Assembly: GCF_003443735.1 (NCBI RefSeq)
Contig: NZ_CP031969.1
Location: forward strand, 62,001 to 126,000
Length of the DNA stretch: 64,000 nucleotides
Source of the DNA: Streptomyces sp. CC0208
Lineage (GTDB): Bacteria > Actinomycetota > Actinomycetes > Streptomycetales > Streptomycetaceae
Direction of reading: 5' to 3'
Position numbers and translations under genes: made by a program. The notes below the pieces were generated by a model that searched no databases, was not told where the DNA came from, and saw nothing but the letters and a program-made list of their open reading frames with translations. This document shows, in pieces, positions 26,140 to 33,662 of the stretch (position 1 is the stretch's first letter; every line of letters starts with the position of its first letter).

Positions 26140-27084
26140 ATGGATCTCGACGTGGCGCAAGTACGTGCCTTCGTGCGCACCGCCGAGGAACTGCACTTCG
26201 GACGGGCAGCCGGACAGCTCGCCATCTCCCAGCAGGCGCTGTCCAAGAGGATCGCGCGGCTGGAATCTCTGCTCGGCACCGAACTGTTCCAGCGCGGCGG
26301 CAACGGCGTACGCCTCACCGAGGCCGGACAGCGTTTCCTCCTACCGGCCCGGCAAGCCGTGGCCGCCGCCGACGCCGCCGTCGCGGCAGTGGTCGTCACG
26401 GATGATCCGTTGCGCGTAGACGTCTGGGGTCACCTCTACGCGCCGATGCGGACACTGGCCCAAGTCGCCGGACGGGCCGGAAAGCTGACGTTGGGGCACG
26501 GGCGCGATCTGCCGTCGGTGACGACGGCACTGCTGCGCGGCGACATCGACGCGGCCTTCGGCCGGGTTCACCCCCCGCTGCCCGTCGGACTTGCCCACCG
26601 CCTCGTCCGCCTCGAGCCGGTGGATGCCGTACTGAGCGAGGACCATCCGCTCGCAGCCGAACCGGCGCTGCGACCGGACCAGCTGCGCGGCAGCATGCTG
26701 TGGGCGCCCGGCCCGCTGAACCGACTCGACTTCCTCCACCGGTTCGCCGACCGGTTCGCCATCCAGAACACGGCGACGAGCGTCAACCTGGGACTGGCCC
26801 ACTTCCTTGCCGAGGTGACGGAAGAGCCGCGACGCTTCTCGCTGGTACCTGCGGATGTGCCACTGCCGGAGGTCCCCGGACTGCGCTCCGTCCCCCTGGT
26901 CGATCCCACGCCGCTGTACGCCTGGTCACTGCTGTGGCGCACCGGCAACGGGCACCCGGGACTGAACAGCCTCACCGCCGCCTGCGCGGGAGAAGCTGGG
27001 CGCAGGCGATGGCTGGAGTACGACCCGGCTCACGACTGGCTGCCCGAACCACCCACAAGCGATCCTGGCTCCGGATCAGAATGA
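26140..27084 (+). CDS. LysR-family transcriptional regulator
   Basis: A 314-aa LysR-type regulator. The winged HTH covers residues 2-62, with VRTAEELHFGRAAGQLAISQQALSKRIARLESLLG and the wing RGGNGVRLTEAG. The effector-binding domain runs from ~85 to 290. I start at the ATG at 26140 because GGGAG lies five bases before it; a GTG four codons upstream is possible. No intact divergent partner is present: the upstream side holds only the P-type ATPase relic, so its original target gene may be gone. Actinobacterial LysR proteins with a slightly short C-terminal domain like this often regulate efflux or oxidoreductase genes. Confidence 0.9.
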   Translation: MDLDVAQVRAFVRTAEELHFGRAAGQLAISQQALSKRIARLESLLGTELFQRGGNGVRLTEAGQRFLLPARQAVAAADAAVAAVVVTDDPLRVDVWGHLYAPMRTLAQVAGRAGKLTLGHGRDLPSVTTALLRGDIDAAFGRVHPPLPVGLAHRLVRLEPVDAVLSEDHPLAAEPALRPDQLRGSMLWAPGPLNRLDFLHRFADRFAIQNTATSVNLGLAHFLAEVTEEPRRFSLVPADVPLPEVPGLRSVPLVDPTPLYAWSLLWRTGNGHPGLNSLTAACAGEAGRRRWLEYDPAHDWLPEPPTSDPGSGSE

Positions 27085-27109
27085 CCTCGTTGCAGACAGC
27101 GCCAGTCTG

Positions 27110-27616
27110 TTTCACAGGTGGTCGCTCGTGAAACACAGGACCGCGCGGCGGTCCAAGGACCCGCTTGCCGCCCGAGGCCAGCTGTCCGATCAGGCGAGAG
27201 ACCCGTCGGGTCGGAGGCCACCGGCCCGAATACGGTCGGCTCAGCCCGCAACAGGGCCACGTCGGCTAGGCAGTTCCCGCCCAGCGCGAGGGCAAGCGCC
27301 ACATCGAGCAGGATCTTTCCCGGATCGTGCACCGCCCGCGGCTTGCGCCACCGCTCAAGCGCCGCCGACATCGCCGCATCCAGACCGGTCTTGCGGGCCG
27401 TCTCGACCAGCAGCACCGCACCGGCCTGCGAAACCACGCCGCGACCACCGCCCTCGGCGCGGACACGCCGAACAGAACCCGATACGCTCCTTCACCTGGA
27501 AAGTGCCTCCGGCGGTGGCGGGAACAAGGACCTCAGCGATCCTCATTCTCGCTGGTCCGAGGCGCTTTCTACGTTCATCACCAACAGATGGACAGCCCAC
27601 CTCGGAAAGCGCGAGG
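27110..27616 (-). mobile_element. IS1380-family element remnant (transposase 5' part and left end)
   Basis: Reading leftwards, the transposase N-terminal region is clear: RGVVSQAGAVLLVETARKTG, ERWRKPRAVHDPGKILLDVA, ALGGNCLADVALLRAEP, VFGPVASDPT. After a one-base frameshift near 27195 it continues VSRLIGQLASGGKRVL, and then homology ends near 27120. No start codon is left upstream of GVVSQAG. The non-coding left end extends to ~27616 and ends in CGCGAGGTTA. The catalytic part of the DDE transposase is absent, so the element is dead. A second, more eroded copy in the same orientation lies at 28100-28345. Confidence 0.85.
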
Positions 27617-28060
27617 TTAGGAAGCGCCCTTGCGCAAAGACGCGAGGAGGCGGTCGAGGTCCCCGCGGGCCGTGTACGTACGGATCGGGTCGATGTAGTC
27701 GCGAGACTCGATGATCTGACCGTCCCGCACACGCATGACGAAGACGCAGGGCACCTTGGACCTGGAATCGTCCGGCAACGTGAACTCGTAGGCGAACTCG
27801 GCGACGATCACTTCAGGATCGGCGGTCTCGTGGACGACGACATCGACGACACTCCTCTTCGGCAAGGACTCCCGCATTTCCGGCGGCACGGTGAAGTGCT
27901 CCCGGAGCGCACGCCGACTCGTCAACGGCTCGGACTCCGGCGTCGCCATCGGATGCCGGACATCCGTAACCTCGCCGTACAGGTCAGGCAACTCGCTTGA
28001 GTTCCCGTCGGCGACCCCATGAACAAGGCGGAGAAACACCTCACGCGGACTCAGACTCAC
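27617..28060 (-). CDS. SnoaL-like (NTF2-fold) protein between two IS1380-type remnants
   Basis: A 147-aa single-domain SnoaL/NTF2 protein. Family features are FLRLVHGVADGNSSELPDLYG at the start, and the beta-strands IVAEFAYEFTLPDDS and PCVFVMRVRDGQIIESRDYIDP near the end, the last being the usual E-x-R-D-Y signature. The GTG at 28060 has GGGGGG five bases upstream and is preferred to the TTG at 28072. The stop codon (TAA at 27617-27619) is formed by the very end of the adjacent IS remnant, so the native C-terminus may have been replaced. Ligand or activity unknown. Confidence 0.75.
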   Translation of the reverse strand: MSLSPREVFLRLVHGVADGNSSELPDLYGEVTDVRHPMATPESEPLTSRRALREHFTVPPEMRESLPKRSVVDVVVHETADPEVIVAEFAYEFTLPDDSRSKVPCVFVMRVRDGQIIESRDYIDPIRTYTARGDLDRLLASLRKGAS

Positions 28061-28099
28061 AAGACCCCCCAAGTGATATACGCACAGGCAGCTACGATC

Positions 28100-28345
28100 A
28101 TTATCGCCTGATGCGAGCCGGTGTTGCGGACTGTCTCGGCCAGCAGCACCTCACCTGTCTGATTCCAAGGGCCGACGCGCTGGACGCCACATGCAGATAC
28201 AGGTCAGCACTCTTCATCCGAGAAGTGCGCTTCCGCAGCAACGTCCAGGACCCTCCACAGGTCCCATCTGTTCAGTCCAGGAGCGCTCCTCGCCTCTCTG
28301 ATCAACCGGTAGACGGCACTGCTCGTGAAAGCCCGAGGTTAGGGT
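28100..28345 (-). mobile_element. Second, diverged IS1380-type remnant
   Basis: Minus strand: NQTGEVLLAETVRN corresponds to SQAGAVLLVETARK of the 27.1-27.6 kb copy. The non-coding end at 28180-28340 aligns with the other copy's end (both finish GAAAGC-C/G-CGAGGTTAGG). Both remnants have the same orientation and bracket the SnoaL-like gene. More degenerate than the first, and no open frame of any length. Confidence 0.6.
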
Positions 28346-28473
28346 GACGAAGTCCTCCGAAGTGCTGTCACAGAGCCCCCATAGGTACTCACGCCGCGGC
28401 CACCCACTGGTCGCCCGTCCATGCCTGCCGAACTGCTCCCTGTGCCCGAGTGCGGACCCGGGCTGCTCTTTTA
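28346..28473. other. Short unassigned stretch
   Basis: Between the second IS1380 remnant and the mini-element I see no gene, repeat or promoter. Composition is ordinary high GC. Confidence 0.4.
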
Positions 28474-28588
28474 AGACGCCATTTCACTTGGCGTGATCTT
28501 GCGGCAGTCTGGGGTGGTGACTGCTGCGCTTGTCGAGCGGATGGCGCCGGAAGAGTTGTCCGCCGATTGGCCAAGTGAAATGGCGTCT
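28474..28588. mobile_element. MITE-like mini-element (115 bp) with perfect 19-bp inverted repeats
   Basis: Left end AGACGCCATTTCACTTGGC (28474-28492) is the exact reverse complement of the right end (28570-28588). Taking the repeat from GACGCC, a TAA triplet flanks both sides, fitting the TNA target duplication of one IS5-family branch. The interior is the start of an IS5-family transposase frame (MILRQSGVVTAALVERMAPEE) fused directly to the transposase's 3' terminal region. It is therefore an internal-deletion derivative of the element at 29176-30005. It has no coding capacity for transposition and could only move in trans. Confidence 0.85.
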
Positions 28589-28650
28589 AATTTCTTCCAC
28601 GTGAGGGTTGGAACTTCAGGCACGTGTGACCTCGTCAGTTTCCGGGAAGA

Positions 28651-29175
28651 ATGGCTACGTTCACGCGGTCGTGGGGGTGGCAGGTGGATTCGGGCACAGT
28701 CATAGCTGTTGCGGCGACGGTCATAGCGCTTGGATCATTCTGGGTCAGCTACGCGCAGGCTAGAGCCACACAACTGCACAATCGTCAGTCCGTCCGGCCC
28801 ATATTGCAGCTGCGTCACGTCAAGGCGTATGAAGATCACGCGGCAGGCATTCGGATCATCAACGCTGGCCTTGGACCGGGCATCGTGACGAGGGCGACCG
28901 TGTGGCTAGACGGGGAGTTAGTTGGGCAATGGAATCTTGAGACTTATCGTCGTGTCGTGGCATCTCTGCCAGTTAGGCCGAAAGTGCACTCATTGCATGT
29001 AGGCAGCGTCATTCTCGCTGGCCAGTCGATCTACCTGTTACATCTTGAAGAGTTTAGTGATGCGCGGCACGACTGGTTTTGGGATCTCATCACCCGGCGA
29101 TTCGTGATCGAGGTCCATTATGAATCAGTTTATGGTGGCGAGGATTTCAAAGTAACGCTAGATAATTTGCGATAA
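28651..29175 (+). CDS. Membrane-anchored protein of unknown function
   Basis: A 174-aa protein. One hydrophobic segment near the N-terminus (GTVIAVAATVIALGSFWVSYA, residues ~14-34) should be a signal anchor, leaving a ~135-residue domain with alternating beta pattern (GIRIINAGLGPGIVTRATVWLDG). No family recognised, but such single-helix proteins are common on actinobacterial genomic islands. Start uncertain: ATG 28651 has GGGAAG very close, and a GTG at 28684 is an alternative. The sequence is visibly less GC-rich than its surroundings, which suggests recent acquisition. Its stop codon TAA coincides with the target triplet of the IS at 29176, so the 3' end may have been altered by insertion. 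Confidence 0.6.
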   Translation: MATFTRSWGWQVDSGTVIAVAATVIALGSFWVSYAQARATQLHNRQSVRPILQLRHVKAYEDHAAGIRIINAGLGPGIVTRATVWLDGELVGQWNLETYRRVVASLPVRPKVHSLHVGSVILAGQSIYLLHLEEFSDARHDWFWDLITRRFVIEVHYESVYGGEDFKVTLDNLR

Positions 29176-30005
29176 GACGCCATTTCACTTGGCCAGTCGG
29201 CGATGACATACGAGGGTCGCGGGGATGGCTGTGAAGGCAAGGAAGTGTTCCGGCTTGTGCTCGTAGCTGCGGTGCAGGCGGCGGCAGCCGAACAGCCAGG
29301 ACATGGTCCGCTCCACCACCCAGCGGTGCCGGCCCAGCCGCCGGGACGACTCGACGCCCTTGCGGGCAAGGCAGTGCTGGATGCCGTGGGCGGCGAGCCA
29401 TCGCCGCAGGTGGCGGTAGTCGTATCCCTTGTCACCGTGCAGCTTGGCGGGCCGCCGGCGTCGCGGGCCGCGACGTGAGCGGATGGGTGGGATGCCACGG
29501 ACCAGCTGGATGAGTGCCCGGCTGTTGTGGAAGTTGGCGGCGGAGATGCCGATCGACAGAGGCAGGCCCTGACGGTCGACGATGAGGTGGATTTTCGATC
29601 CCTTCTTATCGCGGTCGGTCGGATTCGGTCCCGTCAGCTGCCCCCTTTGAGGGCCCGGACAATTACCGAGTCGATCGCGCACCGCGACCAGTCCAGCTCC
29701 ACTCGGGCACCGATTCATCCAGGGCCAGGCGATGAAGCTTGGCCCACACCCTGGCCTCGGTCGGTGAACCGGCGGAAGGCCGTCACCCCGACAGCCCGAA
29801 GCCTGGTGGCAGTTGGTTCCAGGTGCAGCCTGAAGTGGCCACGAAGACGATGGCAGCCAACACCTCGCGGTCCCCTCGCCGCCGGTGCCCTCCACTCTGA
29901 GGCCGGACCGGTGCCGGCGGCACCACCCGTTGGAACAACGTCCACAACTCTTCCGGCGCCATCCGCTCCACAAGCGCAGCAGTCACCACCCCAGACTGCC
30001 GCGAG
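29176..30005 (-). mobile_element. IS5-family insertion element, frameshifted, one end lost
   Basis: The left end starts GACGCCATTTCACTTGGC (29176-29193), identical to the mini-element terminus. Read leftwards, the transposase is split over three frames. The first is VVTAALVERMAPEELW..AAIVFVATSGCTWNQLPPGFG. The second is TAFRRFTDRG. The third is GPNPTDRDKKGSKIHLIVDRQ..AANFHNSRALIQLVRGIPP, then KLHGDKGYDYRHLRRWL and HRWVVERTMSWLFGCRRLHR up to the stop near 29185. The DDE-type D and E blocks survive. The other terminal repeat is missing: homology to the mini-element ends at GCGGCAG near 30003. Probably immobile. Confidence 0.85.
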
Positions 30006-30221
30006 TTCTGCTGGGGCGCCGGCCTGGAGAGTACGGACACCGGACACGGGCCTCTCCATGCCTTCGACGATGACACCTGGGAGGAGCTCACCGCGGTCGT
30101 CGCAGATGTCGAGTACGCGCGGCTCCTATTGCAGTCCTCCGGGACCGCCGTGCCTGCCGACAAGGTGATCCATGTCCTGCGTGACTGGCCGGATCTGCGT
30201 CCCGAGTCCGACACTGTCTGA
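30006..30221 (+). pseudogene. 3' fragment of a gene cut by the IS5-family element
   Basis: Directly after the IS a plus-strand frame without start codon runs to TGA at 30219-30221. About 72 residues are seen, including LHAFDDDTWEELTAVVADVE, YARLLLQSSGT and KVIHVLRDWPDLRPESDTV. The helix-rich, acidic composition is coding-like. Family not recognised. The missing 5' portion was presumably removed or displaced when the element inserted or was truncated. Confidence 0.5.
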
Positions 30222-30551
30222 CCCTGCGAGCACATGCAGCGGAAGCACCACCCGTCGTCCCAGACCGAACTCCTCGGCCTCGTCGTTACTGAGGACCGCA
30301 ACTGCTCCTGCAGGGACCCCGGGCAGCGTGGCCACGCGGGACGCCACTGCCAGCAGATCCCTCTCACCGGCTCCGGTGACGAAGAAGACGTAGAGGTCCC
30401 CGTCCTCCTCTCCCTCGTCGAAGACTTCCACGTCACCTTGGTCTTCGAGACCGGACAGGAAGTCCTCGACATCCTCGATCCAGGGAAACGGGTAGGAGCC
30501 GTCCGGCAGGTCCGGGGTCGGCAGCAACGGCACGTGGATCTCAACAACCAT
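30126..30551 (-). CDS. Small acidic protein of unknown function
   Basis: A 141-aa reading frame with markedly acidic composition (DVEDFLSGLEDQGDVEVFDE and EGEEDGDLYVFFVTGAGERD) and mixed alpha/beta pattern, no signal peptide. Similar short acidic proteins act as immunity or partner proteins, but I cannot place this one in a family. The ATG at 30551 has no clear RBS. Its last ~30 codons overlap, antisense, the end of the IS-broken gene 30006-30221, so the true C-terminus may be shorter or one of the two is not real. Confidence 0.5.
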   Translation of the reverse strand: MVVEIHVPLLPTPDLPDGSYPFPWIEDVEDFLSGLEDQGDVEVFDEGEEDGDLYVFFVTGAGERDLLAVASRVATLPGVPAGAVAVLSNDEAEEFGLGRRVVLPLHVLAGSDSVGLGTQIRPVTQDMDHLVGRHGGPGGLQ

Positions 30552-31254
30552 GGTGGGCAGGAAGGCATCCTGCCCTCAGAGACTCTTCCCTGCCCAGCCG
30601 GGGGCCGGCCGCGTCAGCAGCCCTGCTGAGGTTGAAAAAGGCTCAGTGCCGTGTCCACGGTTCGGGGTGAAGCCCCCACAACGCGAAGCCCCCACAGGCC
30701 GAAGCAACGCCTCGGCGGCGACATTACTTTACACTCCTGAAATAGTCGACGCAGACCTAATATCGACACCAGTCGCGCCAACCCATTCAAACTGGGCCTG
30801 GAGAATCCAGACGAAGTCCGGTCGGCTGGCTCGACCGCGAGGTGTGATGTCGGAGGCACCGACAGCCCTGGTCAGGCCACCGGCTCGACGCCTCTGACCA
30901 GCACCGGAAGCGTGGAAGCGGTGGCGCACGGTGCTCCGGGACGCGTCACGCGATCCTCCGGGGGCCAGACCCCCGGAGATGGACCAAGCCTCGGCAGGAC
31001 GTCTTTTCACGCCAGTTTCCGAAAATAACCTCTTGCGGGGCACTCCCACCTATAACTACGATCTTGCGGCAGGGGGTCCACGAAAACTATTTCGTGACGT
31101 GTCGATTGAGGTGAAGATTTGAATCGCTGCGCCCAGGTCGCGGCGGACCCTCTCGGCTGTGAATTGATTCACGTTTCCACATTCGAATCCCAGTGGCAAC
31201 ACCAATAATAGACATGGGCATGTCGGGGGATCCTTGAACATCGGGAGTGCATCC
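30552..31254. other. 700-base leader region before the ATP-grasp operon
   Basis: No gene is supported. Visible features are a direct repeat CGAAGCCCCCACA (twice, ~30670-30702), a perfect 9-bp hairpin CTCCGGGGG-CCAGA-CCCCCGGAG at 30956-30978 and an AT-richer zone 31040-31240. That zone includes CGAAAACTATTTCG (~31080) and probably contains the operon promoter. The long leader suggests regulation at transcript level, though no riboswitch class could be recognised. Confidence 0.4.
30956..30978. terminator. Hairpin upstream of the ATP-grasp operon
   Basis: Perfect nine-base-pair GC stem with a five-base loop (CCAGA), about 280 bases before the ATP-grasp gene. Could isolate the operon from upstream transcription. 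Confidence 0.5.
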
Positions 31255-32517
31255 ATGCAAACAAAAGAATACGTACTTCTGCTCGGAGCCGACCAGTATC
31301 TTCGCGAACGAGCCTTCTCGGGAGCAAAACAGGCCGTTGATCTCCCCGTCTGGGCAGCCACGGAAGACTCCGTACGCAAGCTGAACCGCACGTTCGACAA
31401 CATGCTGTCCGCCGATCCCAAGGACTCGGATTCCCTGCTGAGGGCCATTCACGCACAATCCGCACAGGGCTGGCACCCCAGGATGGTCATTCCGCTCAAC
31501 GACTGGACCGTCGATTCGGCGAACACCGTGAACCGCGTCCTCGGACTGGGCGGACTGGACGCCACGACGGTGACCAACGCGCGGAACAAGTACGCGATGA
31601 AGCAGGCCTTTCTGGCCGCCGGAGTGCAGGCTCCCGACTCCCGACTCGTGCAGTCGGAGCAGGAGTTGCTCGACGCCATCGAGTCCGTCGGTCTGCCCGT
31701 GGTCATCAAGCCGTACGACTTCGGCGGCAGCGGCGGAGTCGTCCTGGCCACCACGCGCGAGGAGGCGGTCGCCGGTCTCGCCGAGTCGAAGGCCGTCATC
31801 GCGCAGTACGGATCGTCGTTCAACATCCTCGGCGACAAGTATCTCGTCGAGCAGTTCATCGACTCCGACGACGAGGTGTCCGTCGAGGTCCTCTGCGGCG
31901 CCGGCCGCGCACAGGTGCTCGCCGTGACCGAGAAGTACCTGTCCCCCCGCCCCTGGTTCGCCGAGGTCGCGCACCTGGTGCCGAGCCACCGCACCGGAGA
32001 CCCGGTGCTGACCGACCTCGCAGTACGGGCCTGTACCGCGCTGGGCATCGACCGGGGTCTCGCCCATGTGGAGATCAAGTTCGACGCGGACGGGACGGCC
32101 TGGGTGATCGAGGTGGCCGCCCGGCCGGGCGGCGACGGGATCATGGACCAGGTCGAGAGGGCGTACTCGCTCAACCCCTACCGACTGCACGTCGGCTCAT
32201 ATCTCGGCTCCGACCTCCTTGACGTCGCCGCCGGCGCGGTGCCCACCAGAACCTCGGCGATAGCGTTCCTCAAGGCCGCGCCCGGACGTATCGAGGACAT
32301 CCTCGACGGGAAGCCGCTGCCGCCCGAGGTGCGGAGCATCAACATCAGTGCCAAGCGAGGGGACATCTCCCAGGCCGCCAAGAACTGGAGCACCAGGGAA
32401 GGCCTCGTGGAACTCGAATGGGACGAACTGTTCAGCGAGAAGACCCAACTGCCAGTGACCATGGCGAACGAGCTGTCCGACCAGATCTTCGTGAGCGGTG
32501 AGACGGTCGGCAAGTGA
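31255..32517 (+). CDS. ATP-grasp carboxylate-amine ligase
   Basis: A 420-aa ATP-grasp enzyme of the type that joins a carboxylate to an amine or thiol through an acyl-phosphate. The N-terminal Rossmann-like lobe opens EYVLLLGADQYLRERAF. The ATP-binding lysine is Lys152 in PVVIKPYDFGGSGGV with the Gly-rich loop at 157-161. YLVEQFIDSDDEVSVEVL supplies adenine contacts. The metal-binding strand EIKFDADGTAWVIEVAARPGGD lies near 276-298; the usual Asn before Arg is Ala here, as in several secondary-metabolism ligases. The ATG at 31255 is favoured by GGGAG eight bases upstream. First gene of a four-gene coupled operon. Substrate unknown; dipeptide or amino-acid conjugate formation is the likely chemistry. 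Confidence 0.88.
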   Translation: MQTKEYVLLLGADQYLRERAFSGAKQAVDLPVWAATEDSVRKLNRTFDNMLSADPKDSDSLLRAIHAQSAQGWHPRMVIPLNDWTVDSANTVNRVLGLGGLDATTVTNARNKYAMKQAFLAAGVQAPDSRLVQSEQELLDAIESVGLPVVIKPYDFGGSGGVVLATTREEAVAGLAESKAVIAQYGSSFNILGDKYLVEQFIDSDDEVSVEVLCGAGRAQVLAVTEKYLSPRPWFAEVAHLVPSHRTGDPVLTDLAVRACTALGIDRGLAHVEIKFDADGTAWVIEVAARPGGDGIMDQVERAYSLNPYRLHVGSYLGSDLLDVAAGAVPTRTSAIAFLKAAPGRIEDILDGKPLPPEVRSINISAKRGDISQAAKNWSTREGLVELEWDELFSEKTQLPVTMANELSDQIFVSGETVGK

Positions 32518-33662
32518 CGCGGTACACGCTCTACTCCGGTCTCTACCGGTTCTTCAACGGAGTGGTGCTGCTGCTCCTGAACTGGCACATCGCCTCCTCT
32601 CAGGGGGGCGGCTATGACGCACTCGCCATCTCGACGGCGCTCTCCTTCGTACCCGCCGTCTTCGTTCCGCCGCTGATCCGGTTCTGTCCGATCGCCGGCG
32701 GGGCCAGGATGACCGCCGCCGGCCTCGCCGGGGTCTCCCTGACCCTGCTCCTGATCGCGGCCGGCTACGACCACGTGCACGTGGTGGTAGCCCTGAACTT
32801 CGTTCTGTGGATCTTCTTCTTCTTCCTGGAATCGACCTGGGAGGTCTGGTTCAACGACGAGGCGTCCGGGCTCGACAACGTCGTCCTGCGCAAGCACAGC
32901 TCACTGACGATGACCGTCAACCAGGTCGCGCTCATGGTCGGCCCGCTGTTCGCGCCGCTGTTCACGCGCGCGATCCGGGCCGAGGGGGTAGTGGTCGTCT
33001 GCGCCGTCCTGTTCGCCGCTGTAGCCGTCATGAGCCTGGGATCGCACCGGACCGCCGCCGCCACGGAACAGACGCTGCAGGAGGCCGACCCGAAGAGCCA
33101 GGGCAGCCTCAGCGTCCTGTACCTCCTCGCCTTCATGCTCGTCTGGCCCGTCCTGGGAACGTTCAACCTCATGCTGCCGTTGCAAGCCCTTTCCAACGGC
33201 AGGAGCATGCTGACCGTCGGAATCATGGACATGTTCCTCGGCATCGGAATGGCTGTCGCAGGAACCTTCCTGCACCGTCTGACGAAGAGCCTGGGGTCCT
33301 GGGTACTGGTGGGAGCCGCTGTTGCAGTGGCCGGGGCGATGGCGCTCTGGTTCTCCGTCCCGGGGTTCGGAGCGCCGCAGATGGTCGCCATCTTCGCCCT
33401 CGGATGCGCCTTCGGCTCCATGCGGGTGGTCCTTCGCGCGGAGGCGGCATCGGCTTTCTCGCCACGACAGGTCGGTGCGATCGTGGCGAACGCCAACGCC
33501 TCCTCACTCGTGCTGCTGGCCGCGGTCCTGGCGGGCGGAAGGTACTTCTCCTCCCACATCTGGCTGGCCCCGTTCGCACTGACACTGCTGCTTGTTCTCG
33601 TGTTCCAAGGAATTCGCAAGGTCCAGAGCAGTCGACTCATATCGATCGAGGTGTCCGAATGA
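32514..33662 (+). CDS. MFS transporter, probable exporter of the operon product
   Basis: A 382-aa membrane protein with about ten to twelve hydrophobic helices, start GTG overlapping the ligase stop (GTGA). Charged MFS-type loops are present but the classic motif A is degenerate (IRFCPIAGGARMT). It retains the family's overall pattern, with a central cytoplasmic loop HRTAAATEQTLQEADPKSQG separating the halves. Pairing of an ATP-grasp ligase with an MFS pump is known for dipeptide antibiotics (BacD/BacE in bacilysin), so export of the ligated product is the natural inference. Confidence 0.85.
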   Translation: MTRYTLYSGLYRFFNGVVLLLLNWHIASSQGGGYDALAISTALSFVPAVFVPPLIRFCPIAGGARMTAAGLAGVSLTLLLIAAGYDHVHVVVALNFVLWIFFFFLESTWEVWFNDEASGLDNVVLRKHSSLTMTVNQVALMVGPLFAPLFTRAIRAEGVVVVCAVLFAAVAVMSLGSHRTAAATEQTLQEADPKSQGSLSVLYLLAFMLVWPVLGTFNLMLPLQALSNGRSMLTVGIMDMFLGIGMAVAGTFLHRLTKSLGSWVLVGAAVAVAGAMALWFSVPGFGAPQMVAIFALGCAFGSMRVVLRAEAASAFSPRQVGAIVANANASSLVLLAAVLAGGRYFSSHIWLAPFALTLLLVLVFQGIRKVQSSRLISIEVSE

